Of a stretch of DNA of 64,000 nt, positions 47,039 through 60,006 are shown one piece after another. This stretch comes from Megaera sp965229545 (GTDB taxonomy: Bacteria; Pseudomonadota; Alphaproteobacteria; Rickettsiales; Rickettsiaceae): assembly GCA_965229545.1 (NCBI GenBank), contig OZ245887.1, positions 434,001-498,000 on the forward strand, in the 5' to 3' direction. The notes beneath the pieces were generated by a model, which saw only the letters and a program-made list of their open reading frames with translations, was not told the origin of the DNA and did no database searches. How positions within the stretch are numbered: position 1 is the first letter of the stretch; each line of letters begins with the position of its first letter. The position numbers and the translations under genes were made by a program.

Positions 47039-48401
47039 AGTCAATCAATTTATTTTGTGTAAGTTGTTGTATTTTTTAATTCCAGTAAATCATGCCTAAA
47101 ATCCCTGCATAAAATTTCAAATTGATTCAATGCCAAAGACCAATTTTTAATCGGCATGGTCCATTTTTTGGCAGCATTTTTTAGAGCCAAAAATACGATT
47201 TTTAAAATAGACTTATCATCTGGAAAAACCCCTTTATTGTTGATGATTTTTCTGATTTGACGATTTATCGATTCTATCGCATTGGTAGTATAAATTACCT
47301 GGCTAATCTCATCAGGAAAAGCAAAAAGAGGAATAATCCCGCTCCAATTCCTTTGCCAAATATCAGATATTTATTATCCCATTTAGCAGCAAACGATTTT
47401 AGCTCCAGATATCCTATTTCTTCGCTTGTTTGCAGTGTAAATCCTTTTAAGATCCGCTGTGACCGCTTTTAAATCCTTATAAGAAACATATTTTACAGAA
47501 TTCCTCGCCATATGTACTATACAGAGTTGTACAATCGTATTAGGATAAATGCTATTTATGGCTTCAGGAAAGCCTTTTAATCCATCAACGTATGCTACAT
47601 ATATCTGTTTTATCCCTCTCTGTTCTTTAGCTCAGTTACAACCTGCATCCAAAACTTGGAACCTTCATTTTTACCGACCCAGATCCCCAGTAATTCCTTT
47701 TTCCCTTCCATGTTAACACCTATTGCAAGATATACCGCTTTGTTAATTACTGTATGATTATCCCTTGCTTTAACGTGTATGCAATCCAAATATAATATTG
47801 GATATACATCGTCTAGGGACCTGTTTTGCCATGTAGTAACTTCTTCTATTACTCCGTCAGTGACAGTTGATATAAGGTCCTTGGAAATATTGGTCTGGTA
47901 TATCTCCTCTAAATGGCTATGTATCTCACTGACAGTCATCCCTCTTGCATATAGTGAAATCACTTTATCATCAAAACCACTAAATCTCCTAACTCCTTCA
48001 GGAATCAATTGAGGTTCAAATTCTCCTTCCCTGTCCCCTTGAAACATCTACGGTAATCTGATGACCGTCGTCATCTATAATCGTTTTTTCATAACTGCCG
48101 TTGCGACGATTATTATCGCTCTTGATTATCTTACTATGTTTAGAATAACCTAGATCGTGTTCTAATTCACTTTCAAGAATTCTCTCTACTATTTGCTTTT
48201 TAAGTTTATTAAATAATCCACCCGCGACCAAATAATTCAGATGGATCTGCTGTTGATAGTAATTCTTCGACTAATTTAGTATTTATATCTACTTCTTTTT
48301 CTGCTAATTTTTTAGCCATTTTTTCCTCTGTATTTAAGTTGCTTTTTTATAGTATCTTCTACTATATCCTTTTGCAACTTGCACAAACTATATGACAGAC
48401 T
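47039..48401 (-). mobile_element. IS256-family element, copy g (1363 bp)
   Basis: Right end AGTCAATCAATTTATTTTGTG-like sequence at 47039; left end reading CTATATGACAGACT at 48401. Flanks differ (MBL pseudogene versus ankyrin/coiled-coil pseudogene) and show no target duplication. Confidence 0.92.
47050..48319 (-). pseudogene. IS256-family transposase, frameshifted, 10-bp deletion
   Basis: In addition to the shared N-terminal break, this copy has the extra G before DREGEFEPQLIPEG (as in copies c and h), an extra TC at KNRGIKQ (~47620), the ANKRRNR insertion and a 10-bp deletion removing GAGATCACAG (~47368). It cannot encode an intact enzyme. Sharing the G insertion with copies c and h indicates those three descend from one damaged parent. 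Confidence 0.88.
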
Positions 48402-49934
48402 CCAACCCTACGGCGTGGCCAATTTCTTGTCTTAGTTCTTCTGCTCTATCAGCTTCGCGCCTTATTTTTTTACTTTTTTCTGATAATGGCTCTAGGTGAA
48501 CTCTCGATTCTTTGAACATCTCCTCTAACATTTTTTCTGATGTTTTAGCTGCTTCCTTAACAAGATGCCTATGAGCTTTAACAGCTTTGAACGGGAGATG
48601 AGCTATTGATCTTGCTCGCATTCTCTTCTACAATTTTTAATTGCTCATCTATCGCTTTTGTTTTAGTTTGAAAATCGCTCAACATTCCATGTAATACAAG
48701 TACTGGATCTTTCCGATTACCTTCCCTTGGTCGCCCTTTTTTTTCAAAGCATCAACTATCGTTGTGCGTGTTTCTGTTATATTAAAATCCCTTCCTTCTT
48801 GTCTAAAAGGATGTCGGTAGATCTTAAATTATCCTTTAGAGATCCTTTTGCTCTAGTTATTTGGCTTTCTAAATCAAGAAATTTTTCACTTTGTTTTAGA
48901 TTTTGTATCTCTTCTTTTATTTGTTGTATTTCTCCTTTTATACCATCTACTTTTTTCTGCGCTTCAGATTTTTCCAATTCAGATGCTTTAGCAAGTTCTT
49001 TCTCCGCTTCTCTTAAATCTTTTTCACTTAATCGAATCAATTCTTTTTCTTTAGGACCAATAATTCTTTTCTGTACCGCTTCGTAGCCTTCAATTTCCCC
49101 TCTTAATTTTTGTGCTTCTGTTTGCAGCCTTACATATTCCGGTGTTTTAACTTTGCTAGTGGAAATCAGTTCTTGGTTAATGTCTGCACTCCGCGAAATA
49201 AGAGTATGAGCCATTTGACTAGACTGGGTTTGAGCTATTTTTCTTTTTCAGCAGCATTTATTCCAAAAGCTAAGTTAAGTAAAGCCACGCTTAGTGGCAA
49301 TCCAAATTTCTCGCTTTGTGTACATTATAGGATTTGCTCCTGCTTCATCAACCAGAGCTCTAACAGCAGTTGTACTTCCTCTAGAAATACAATATGTAAG
49401 AGGGGTATGACCGTTTGTTTCTGGCCTCTGACTTGCTATGCTTTTATTAATATCTATATCTACTCCCTCACGAATAGCAGCGCTTGCACCAAGATCCATA
49501 AGTTCAAAAGCCGACTCTATATGCGGTAAATATTTTTCTGGATCCTTACTTTTATTTAACATAGTATACTCAAATACCGTATACCCTCCTTCCGAGCAGC
49601 CAGGAGCTGTAATTCGGCACTGATTTATATCACGTGCTTTCATTTTTAAGATATCTGCCAATATATATTTAATATCTTCTGCCCTGTTAATATCTATTAA
49701 CTCTTTCATCAATTCCGGTTTTTCGATAAATTCTTCCTTACTTACATTTTTAAGCAACGCCTCTAACACTTGCGGATCTTGCGCTTGTACAGCATCTCTT
49801 AGTAAACCTGGAGTTATAGAGGAAATATCAGGAACTAGATCGTTTATTGCTTTGATGTTTTTGGCGCTAACTGCCTCTTCTAATGAAATTTCTTCAGGAA
49901 CTGGTTCTAGAATATCTATACCTTTATCTGTTTT
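48402..49934 (-). pseudogene. Ankyrin/coiled-coil protein, at least five frameshifts
   Basis: Reading across frames gives MSKK then TDKGIDILEPVPEEISLEEA, a helical solenoid, an ankyrin-type unit NGHTPLTYCISRGSTTAVRA, a hydrophobic LPLSVALLNLAFGINAAEKE, and a long coiled coil (RLSEKDLREAEKELAKASEL, KSEAQKKVDGIKGEIQQIKE) ending near RREADRAEELRQEIGHAVG at the IS256 border. Breaks include an A-run shortened from 8 to 7 just after the ATG (~49932), one near 49290, one A lost in a run at ~49240, and others near 48785, 48735 and 48610. The parent protein would have been about 500 residues. It resembles Rickettsiales ankyrin effectors in layout only. Confidence 0.72.
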
Positions 49935-50039
49935 TTTGACATAGTCTTTCCTCTCCTAGATCAAAAAATCTTTAAATAATAATTAATAAATTATAATGCT
50001 ATTAGATAAAATTTAATAAATCAAGTTATTGATTTATTA

Positions 50040-50979
50040 TTAGAAATTTTTATTTTCATTTAACTTCTTTTTAAGTAAAAATAATAAATCATAGTTAAGC
50101 CATCTACGACGATGGTGTAGAAAATATTCCTTCACCTCTTCTTTTGGCTTTACAATTACTCCTTGAGGATTTTGCAAATAAAGTAAAGTTAGTATAGCCT
50201 GATCATGCCGATGGGAAGTATTGTAATAATACTCCTCAATAAAACTATCACTATCTGTTAAAGCTTCTTCTTTTTTACACCATTTTAGCCATTTTCTAAT
50301 GAATTCACGCGCATAGCTAGTATTTCTAATCAAGATAAAACTAGCCTGCAGTTGGTAGGAATCTAAAATAAGATTATTGTTCATACCCATAGCAGTTAGC
50401 AAATCTCTTCTTACATATCCCCTATGAGTGTGCTTATTCTGGAATACAAGAATATCGTTACCATTCTCAAGCTTATTAACTAATGAATCGATTGGTTTAG
50501 CAATAACACTACCGCTATCAGCGTATAAAAGAATGTCATTTTCTGGGATTTCCTCAAGTGTTTCAAGAATTATATAAGGCTTCCATAACCAATACCCTGC
50601 TCCTTTTTTGTGCGAGAAAATATTTTCATGAGCGCTAACATAAGAAGATGCTATATGTTTTCTGTTATATGGTTTATAAAAATCAATACATTTATTCAGC
50701 GCACTAGCCGTTAAAGCGCGCTGGTTTGCCAAATGAACTTCGCCGCCGTCAGCATAAGAAATAAGCCAGACGTTACCGGGTATGTTTTGCTGGCACTGTA
50801 CTGTTTTATCAGTCGATAAATCCTATATCCTTCGAAAAAGCTGCGATATCTACTTCGTTAATTATACTTATTAATTCTTTCTGGAGATATGAGTTATATA
50901 AATATATACTGCAAACAACTATTGTAACCGCAGCAGCCAAAAACATGACCAGAAAGGCAAGAAAAAATTTACGCAACAT
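50040..50979 (-). pseudogene. Membrane-anchored glycosyltransferase-like protein, frameshifted
   Basis: The ATG at 50979 begins MLRKFFLAFLVMFLAAAVTI, a signal-anchor helix, followed by ELISIINEVDIAAFSKDIGF and a TGA. One base away the protein continues NIPGNVWLISYADGGEVHLA and then GAGYWLWKPYIILETLEEIP, ENDILLYADSGSVI and SHRHDQAILTLLYL. The GYWLWKPY...D.LLY.D.G pattern and the HDQ near the end are typical of a group of bacterial glycosyltransferase-like proteins with a GT-A-type fold. Donor and acceptor are unknown. Only one lesion separates it from a 312-residue gene; a shorter product starting at a downstream TTG would lack the anchor. Confidence 0.7.
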
Positions 50980-51163
50980 ATATACATATTTTGTATCAGA
51001 TTTACCTGTGATGGTACATAAATAAGCTATAATTCTAAAGTTTTTTAAAGTATTTTAGCATAGAATTTTTTCAAATTAAATTTTTTATGTTAATTTTGCA
51101 AGGTTAGCTACTTCGGCTTAGCTAGAACTGATGCCTCGATTTAAAAAAGATCAGATTTTCTGC

Positions 51164-51965
51164 TCAATGGGTGTTTTGCCGGTTAATCCAGGCTGCGCAA
51201 ATTTCTTCTGTTATTGATTTTAATTTCTCTACCCGTTTGATCAAGTAAACTAGCTGTCCTTCGGTGATTGTATAATTCTTATTATAACGGGCCTCAGTAT
51301 AAGCTAATTTAAGTAGAATAAATCTTTCTTCCTGCTCTTTAGTATCCCGCGGAAATATTTTAAGCAGTTCATCACTGTAATTACTAGCTAGGCTACCAAG
51401 CTTTTCAATATCATGCAGCCTTGGTTTATAACCAGTAAATACCAGCAGAATTGCAGAGTAAAAACTTCAGTTGCCTGTGATGAAGATAAAATGCACTAAT
51501 ATTTAAATTATTACGCTCAAAAGCATTTCCGGTATCTATCAAAACTCGGTACCTCTATAAAACCACTGATCAAAATCGTCTTTAGCTATTTGCTTTCTCT
51601 CTTCGGAGTTTAAATCTTTAGGTTCAGCTAAAGTAAATTTACCACTATCATAAAGCAGTATCCCCTCTTTTTTAATATCCGAGAAAAAATACTGGCTCTT
51701 CTCCAGCTGCTGATTAAGATATTTTATCGGCTCAACTACAAAGGTTACCCAAGGCGCTCCGAATGTTTTCCCCCTTAAGCCTTTCCGTTCCAGGCGTTTA
51801 GTTAAATCCGACTCAAAAGATGCACCTTTAGGCCCTCGATATTTCGGGCTTTTAGTTACAACCAGAATGTCCAGATAGCTTTAATAGCTATAGGTTATAT
51901 GCCCTTCAACGTACCAGTCCCGCACCCAAGTCCCTTTTAGCATAAGAACCAAAAATCTGGATGGC
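51164..51965 (-). pseudogene. Nucleotidyltransferase-HEPN (MNT-HEPN) protein, heavily decayed
   Basis: Fragments in different frames assemble into one protein. First comes IQIFGSYAK (the GS motif of a minimal nucleotidyltransferase), then SYLDILVVTKSPKYRGPKGA (catalytic Asp region), then a long open piece TFGAPWVTFVVEPIKYLNQQ, QYFFSDIKKEGILLYDSGKF and DDFDQWFYRGTE. A HEPN domain follows: NNLNISAFYLHHAT, RLHDIEKLGSLASNYSDELL, ERFILLKLAYTEARYNKNYT. MNT-HEPN pairs are known toxin-antitoxin or nucleotide-modifying modules. At least three frameshifts make it non-functional. The start lies at or in the palindromic repeat at 51960. Confidence 0.68.
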
Positions 51966-51996
51966 CGCGCTCCCGATGGTCGCTCGCCATGACAGG
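51957..51996. repeat. Short GC-rich palindromic repeat (RPE-like)
   Basis: GATGGCCGCGCTCCC and GGTCGCTCGCCATGAC form an imperfect hairpin (ATGGC/GCCAT ends) that is much richer in GC than its surroundings. Rickettsial genomes carry dispersed palindromes of this style (TGTCATxGCGAGCG...GCGGCxATCC). It lies at the 5' end of the MNT-HEPN remnant. Only one copy is visible in the window, so the family assignment is by resemblance. Confidence 0.5.
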
Positions 51997-52263
51997 TGGA
52001 AACAGATTTATCGGAAAATCGCCCACTCTTATTGGGCAATAATATACTTTTTCAACAACCGAAAAGAATTTGAGTAAATAACCTAATCTTTATTCAGTAA
52101 TTTTTGCTGTAAAATATATAATTCTTCTATTATCCATCGCTATTTATAACGTATTCCCCGATTTTACCGTTAAGTAGTATACCTGGAAAAATACAATTAC
52201 TTTGATTTACCCTACTGCAATAAAATTCTTTGTACTTAAATAAACCTTTTAAAGTTAAAAGCT

Positions 52264-53004
52264 TCAGCTGTTTATTTCCTTTCCACATTGATAACAATAG
52301 TGCTTATCAGAAAAAGCTAATTCAATAAAGGTTAATACACAGGAATAGACTAGAACAATTCCTTTAATTTTCAAAGCCTTATAACCACTATAATCAATAT
52401 TTAACTGCAGTAAAGAAAAAAAGGTTATAAAACTCATCAAGAAAAAGAATAAATAGCTCAACCTCTTGTTGAGTATAATGAATTTAAGTTTGCTGAGAAG
52501 TTCTTTGTACACAAAATAATGATTTACCCAAACAGACAAAAAAGCCAAAGGTAGAAGAAACAGCCCCAAAGTAAACAAATTTTCAAATTTCAGATCTTTA
52601 AATGACCAATAGACCACAAAAGTATAAACCGAGCTAATAGTATAACTCCAGGAAACAACTCTAAAAATATAGATAAGTAAGGCTCCTTTTTGTGTCCTAT
52701 TTTTCCACAGAAACATACCTAAAATTTCACATATATACCATACATGCTTTACAACAATAGCAATTCCCCTTGGTATCAAGAAAAAACATGTTTTGGTTTT
52801 ACTCATCTTCTCTTGCCCTAATAAAATAAATATCAATGGTATTTGAATATTAAGGATTGGTGTAATAGCAAATAGTATGCATTGTACTAATTGGTTATCA
52901 GTTATCATAAAAGTTAAACCAAATATTAACAAAAGATAAAATGTGAAAATAACATTACCATAAATTCTCTTCCTCTTAACTTTACTAGTGCAAAGTTTAT
53001 CCAC
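52264..53004 (-). CDS. Multi-pass membrane protein, hypothetical (246 aa)
   Basis: The N-terminus is basic (MDKLCTSKVKRKRIYGN), followed by about six hydrophobic helices, for example NVIFTFYLLLIFGLTFMI, CILFAITPILNIQIPLIFIL, FTLGLFLLPLAFLSVWVNHY and GIVLVYSCVLTFIELAF. The C-terminus HYCYQCGKEINS contains a CxxC pair like half of a zinc ribbon. No family is recognised. The gene is isolated, with nothing identifiable on either side for about 240-300 bases. The frame is intact and the composition matches its neighbours. Confidence 0.6.
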   Translation of the reverse strand: MDKLCTSKVKRKRIYGNVIFTFYLLLIFGLTFMITDNQLVQCILFAITPILNIQIPLIFILLGQEKMSKTKTCFFLIPRGIAIVVKHVWYICEILGMFLWKNRTQKGALLIYIFRVVSWSYTISSVYTFVVYWSFKDLKFENLFTLGLFLLPLAFLSVWVNHYFVYKELLSKLKFIILNKRLSYLFFFLMSFITFFSLLQLNIDYSGYKALKIKGIVLVYSCVLTFIELAFSDKHYCYQCGKEINS

Positions 53005-53240
53005 CCTCTCTAATAAAGGAATTTTGGTTTTTAGCTCAACGTATAAAGCATCATTTTTTTAGAAACAAGATCCTTATAACCATGCTAGTCGCCCTGTGAT
53101 ACAAATACTCTAAATTCATTAAATTGCTTATCTTTTTTCATATTTTTAGATACAACCCTAGATTTGATTAAATTGTATTAGCTATATTTATTATAACCAT
53201 GAATTGAACTACAACGCATAAAAAAAGTTTGCATTGCAAG

Positions 53241-53355
53241 CTTGGCAGCGACCTACTCTCCCGTGCTTTAAAGCAAAGTACCATTGGCGCTGTGGAGTTT
53301 CACTTCCGAGTTCGAAATGGGATCGAGTGTTTCATCCACGCTATAACCACCAAGC
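53241..53355 (-). rRNA. rrf: 5S ribosomal RNA
   Basis: The minus strand reads CTTGGTGGTTATAGCGTGGA, then CGATCCCATTTCGAACTCGG and GGGAGAGTAGGTCGCTGCCA, the conserved 5S landmarks, with the ends pairing (TTGGTGG-type helix I). It lies about 230 bases after the 23S gene. Boundaries are accurate to a few bases. Confidence 0.96.
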
Positions 53356-53397
53356 TAGCAATACAAACTTTTAATGTCGTATTTACTTGAAATGTGT

Positions 53398-53487
53398 ATG
53401 TCGTTTATCATGACAACAACGTTTTAAAAACAAACTTAGAACAAGTATATACTGCTTACTTTAGGTTTTTGTCATGATAAAAGACAT
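53398..53487. repeat. Inverted repeat in the 23S-5S spacer
   Basis: About 24 bases starting at 53398 (ATGTCGTTTATCATGACAA) recur in inverse orientation ending at 53487 (TTGTCATGATAAAAGACAT) with two mismatches, forming a hairpin with a ~42-base loop in the rRNA precursor. Position between the two rRNAs suggests a processing stem, possibly for RNase III. Confidence 0.7.
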
Positions 53488-53490
53488 TTA

Positions 53491-53509
53491 TTAACAAAGA
53501 ATAAAAACT
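53491..53509 (-). other. 3' strand of the pre-23S processing stem
   Basis: TTAACAAAGAATAAAAACT here is the reverse complement of 56436-56454 with one mismatch. The two lie just outside the two ends of the 23S gene, so the precursor can form a long-range stem that loops out 23S rRNA, as in other bacteria where RNase III cuts such stems. Confidence 0.7.
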
Positions 53510-53587
53510 TGTATAATTACGTATACTGATTTGTACAAAATTAACACTACATACAAAGTGTAAACTCATAGTTTTCAGCAAAATAAA

Positions 53588-56340
<2,753 letters not shown>

Positions 56341-56435
56341 TTAAAACTTGAGATTACAAACGATGTATGCAGAGTTAAATCTGCACAAACAGTATCCACT
56401 CACGATATTAATTTATTTATCGCGGTGTAGTAATT

Positions 56436-56454
56436 AGTTTTTATTCTTTATTAA
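56436..56454 (-). other. 5' strand of the pre-23S processing stem
   Basis: AGTTTTTATTCTTTATTAA pairs with 53491-53509 in the precursor. It lies in the ~150-base leader between the promoter and the 23S 5' end. Confidence 0.7.
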
Positions 56455-56497
56455 CTTTTTAAACAGCTACAAACTTGTTCAAGCTTGCGTGAGGATT

Positions 56498-56526
56498 TTT
56501 ATATAACTAATTAAAATAGCTGTCAA
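56498..56526 (-). promoter_or_regulatory. Promoter of the 23S-5S unit
   Basis: On the minus strand TTGACA (56526-56521), a spacer of exactly 17 bases and TATAAA (56503-56498) form a near-consensus sigma70 promoter reading toward the 23S gene, about 150 bases before its 5' end. The rest of 56341-56754 is AT-rich leader with the processing stem and no gene. A promoter directly here is what a separated 23S-5S unit needs. Confidence 0.8.
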
Positions 56527-56754
56527 CCGATATTTTAAAAAAATCGAGATTTTTATTTTATTAACCAGAAAATTTCTAAGGTTAGCAAATACAAAACGTC
56601 ATAAAATTACTGGTACAAATTTACGTAGTTTATTTACAACTAGGAAAGGTTATATTAACAAAAAATAAAATTATACCCTTTATTGTTAATATTATTCTCC
56701 TTAAAGTTGAATATGTAGTAAATACAATATAGCCAAAATAGGAGGTTCGCGATT

Positions 56755-57955
56755 ATGTCAAAAAATGATGATGATCCTATGAAAAGAATTCTTGCACGCC
56801 GGGCAGCTATTGCCGGTGATGGTGAAGAACTAGAAGATGACGCACCAGAAATAGAAAATTATGATCCTTTACCTGAACAAACTTCCAAGGAAAAAGAGAA
56901 AAGAGTAGATCGGGAAGAAGTAAGTTCACCTACTAAAGGAGTACCTCCTACCCCTTCTATTAGTATGATGGAAGCGTTGGCGAGACAAATGGGGAATTTT
57001 AAGGGCTCTCCCGTTCCTGAAAAACCCAGGACAGAATTGGATCTAGAAGATGCCTAGGCGGATGAACCGCTAGAAGAAGTAAGACCCGTGGTACGAGAAG
57101 AAGCACCTGTTAAAAAAGAACCAGGAAAAATTAATGTTAATACTGGCCTTTTTGATAAAGTAGCAGGGCTTTTTGGCGGTGGCCAGAAAAAAGAACAGCC
57201 AAAAGTAGAAAAACTTAAAGCCGAAGACCTACGTCGAGCTGCAGAAAGAGGAGAATCCCCCGGAGAATCAAGAGTTTCTGTAACATCAGTAGAACTACAA
57301 AAAGATTCAGACATACCTATACCACCACCAGCTCCGCCTTTAGACACAAGAACAACAGTAGCTATGGAGGAACCTTCTATACTTTCCGCCGAAAAAAGGA
57401 AGACAACTATTATTGAAGAACCTTCGTTATCTTCGTCAGAAAGAAGAGCCACAGTAGCTATGGACGAACCTTCTATACCTTCCGTCGAAAAAAGAAAAAC
57501 AACTGTTAGCGAAATACCAGCAGCGAAAGGTAATAAAGATCTAGATATAGTTATCAAAGATTTAGAGAAATTACAGCATGAGGTATCAGGCAAAATTGGC
57601 CCTAAAAACGCCAAAGAGCTTGCGGGACAGATTAATAGAATTAAAGAGGATTACAATAGCAAATCAGGAGAAGAACAAGCTCAAACCCTACAAAAAATTT
57701 ACAATCGCTAGAAAAATGCTCTTCTGAAAAAGAAAAAGAAACGGCTAATAAATCTACATGGAAGAAAATAGGTACAGTTATTTCTTCTTGTCTATCTCTT
57801 GTTGGAGCGAAAATTGCCGGTAAGGAAACAGAAAATATTAAGAATAATCTAGCCCAAGCCATGAAAGAACTTAAAACTGGGGACAAAAAGGAGGTAGGAG
57901 AATGGGTATCAAAAATAAAACAGGAAGCTAATAAAAATCAACAAAGAAGTAGATA
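56755..57955 (+). pseudogene. Proline/charge-rich protein, amber codon plus A-run frameshift
   Basis: GGAGG lies 9 bases before the ATG. The product begins MSKNDDDPMKRILARRAAIA and is acidic and low-complexity. TAG at 57055-57057 interrupts LEDA-ADEPLEEVRP in frame. After it come a short hydrophobic GLFDKVAGLFGG, degenerate repeats (TTVAMEEPSILSAEKRKTTI, ATVAMDEPSIPSVEKRKTTV) and a helix LDIVIKDLEKLQHEVSGKIG. The frame ends at QKIYNR; adding one A to the AAAAAA run restores LQNLQ-type reading and continues EKETANKSTWKKIGTVISSC to QEANKNQQRSR at 57955. Total about 400 residues. No domain is recognised; a secreted disordered protein is possible. Confidence 0.65.
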
Positions 57956-58217
57956 AAAACCTGCAAGATAAACTTATATATTAGCCACGAAAGGACAGTA
58001 GTATTTCTCTTCGTTGCGAGGAATGTTTTGATCTTTATTAAAAATTATAAGATATGAAAAAATCGTTCACAGTTTTAGAAAACTTAGATAGCCTAACATC
58101 TATACAATTCAATTTTATTAAAAAACAAGCTTTTTCAATAATTAGTTGAAAAGTTTGAAAAAGGTAAAGTAGTATTGTATTTGAGTAATTTGTAAAATTA
58201 AGAAACTACATAAAGAT

Positions 58218-58635
58218 ATGGCTAAATATAAATACGAACCTATTAAAAAACTCTTGACCTTGACGTTTCTAACGAAGCGCAAATAAGGGCGGCCGAAATT
58301 AATGCTTCAGCAATTACACGTCACCTCCAAGGGAAAACACCCGAAGAACAAGCTAATATTCTATATTCAGCAGTACAAGATTTGGGAAACAGAAAAAATA
58401 ATGCTATAGTTGATGTTTTAGCAAAAAATATGCGGGACAACTGAATTCCGCCAGAAGAAATAGATAATATATTAAGTCAAGGAAAGGCAGCTTACGAAGC
58501 TAGCAAGAAACAGCCTAGATCTAAGATAGAAAAAGGGATCACTAAAGCTCAACCCTTGGAAGTGTCTAGAATCCAACCAGACGCAGAAGTCAGCGTTCCC
58601 GTAGATCGGACAGAACCTCTTTCACCTCTAACAGG
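58218..58635 (+). pseudogene. Helical/charged protein remnant cut by IS21
   Basis: From ATG at 58218 the frame reads MAKYKYEPI and breaks in an A-run (six A where seven are needed). It resumes as KTLDLDVSNEAQIRAAEINA, SAITRHLQGKTPEEQANILY and VDVLAKNMRDN, then TGA, IPPEEIDNILSQGKAAYEAS and a Pro/Glu tail until IS21 at 58636. KTPEEQANILYSAV resembles KSGEEQAQTLQKIY in the preceding pseudogene, so the two may be diverged paralogues. No known domain. Confidence 0.55.
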
Positions 58636-60006
58636 TGTTGTGCGCCAGGGGGTATACTAGGCCACTAAAAAAGAATCTGCGCCAAGCATACTAGTCCACC
58701 CCTGCGCCAGGTGAGAACTCCACTTTCAAAAGAAAAGAACAATGCTAATTTAGTTAATTTATTTGTTAACTAAATTAGAGTTTAAATTAAATTGAATGAG
58801 GAAATATAGTATGTCAACAATTAGAGAAGTGCTGTACCAGCACATCAAAGGTAACAGCCAAAGACAGATAGCCAGATCATTTGATCTATCGAGGGATACA
58901 ATAAGAAAATATATTGAGTTAGCAAGACAAGAAAATCTCAGTATTTTAGCTAGTGATTCTGAATTAAACAGGATAGCAATCAAGGTTGAAGAAAAATTAT
59001 ATAAGAACGAACCTATACAGAAAGCATCTGCGATGATAATGCTTGCAGAATATAATGAGGCAATAGGGAACTGGCTAAAACAAAGAAGTATAACCCACAC
59101 CCAAATTCGGCGTTTACTATTATCAGAAGGTGTGAAAGTAAGTAATCGGAGTATTAACCGATATATTCAAAAAGCTTTTCCTAAGCTACCCAAGAGTACT
59201 ATTCATATAAAGACTGAACCGGGTCAAGAAGCTCAGGTAGATTTTGGTTATATTGGCAAGATTCAGGATGTTAATGGTAAAAATAGCAAACTTTATGCTT
59301 TTGTAATGACTCTGTCCCATAGTCGTTATCGTTACGTAGAGTTTGCTTTTTCACAGGACCAAGTTAGTTGGGCTCAGCTCCATGTAAATGCTTTCAACTT
59401 TTTTGGTGGTGTACCCAGTAGAGTAATATTGGATAATTTAAAAGCCGGGGTCATTAAACCTGATATTTATGACCATACTTTAAATGAGACTTATTCAGAA
59501 TTATCAAGGTTTTATGGTTTTACAATAGATCCAACTAAAGTTTTTAAGCCGGCGGAGCATAAAGGCAAAGTGGAGCGCTCTATTAGGATAGTTAGAGAAC
59601 AACTTATAGCCGGTAAATCATATAGCAATATTATAGAGGCTAATATTGAAGCGATCAAGTGGTGTAAAAATGAAATATCACATAGAATATGTACTACAAC
59701 AGGATCAAAGCCAATTGATACATTTTTATTGGAAGAAAAGGAATGTTTACTTCCTATACCGTCAGGTATTTTTGATATGCCGATTTGGACTACCTGCACA
59801 GTACAAAAAGATCACCATTTTATGGTCAAAGGTAATTTTTATTCGGTGCCAACAAAATATATCGGGGAAGAGGTTAGTATTCGTATTGGGCTAAAGACCG
59901 TTACAGCCTATTATAAACACCAGATCATAAAAACCCATCCGAGGAATTATAATAAAGGTCAATGGATTACCGACGAAAAAGATTACCCAAAATCTGCTTT
60001 ATATTA

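Noticed and set aside
49110..49529. A 139-codon plus-strand frame opposite the ankyrin/coiled-coil remnant
   Set aside because: The minus-strand reading gives coherent ankyrin and coiled-coil sequence, whereas the plus-strand product is Cys/Ser-rich with no domain-like pattern.
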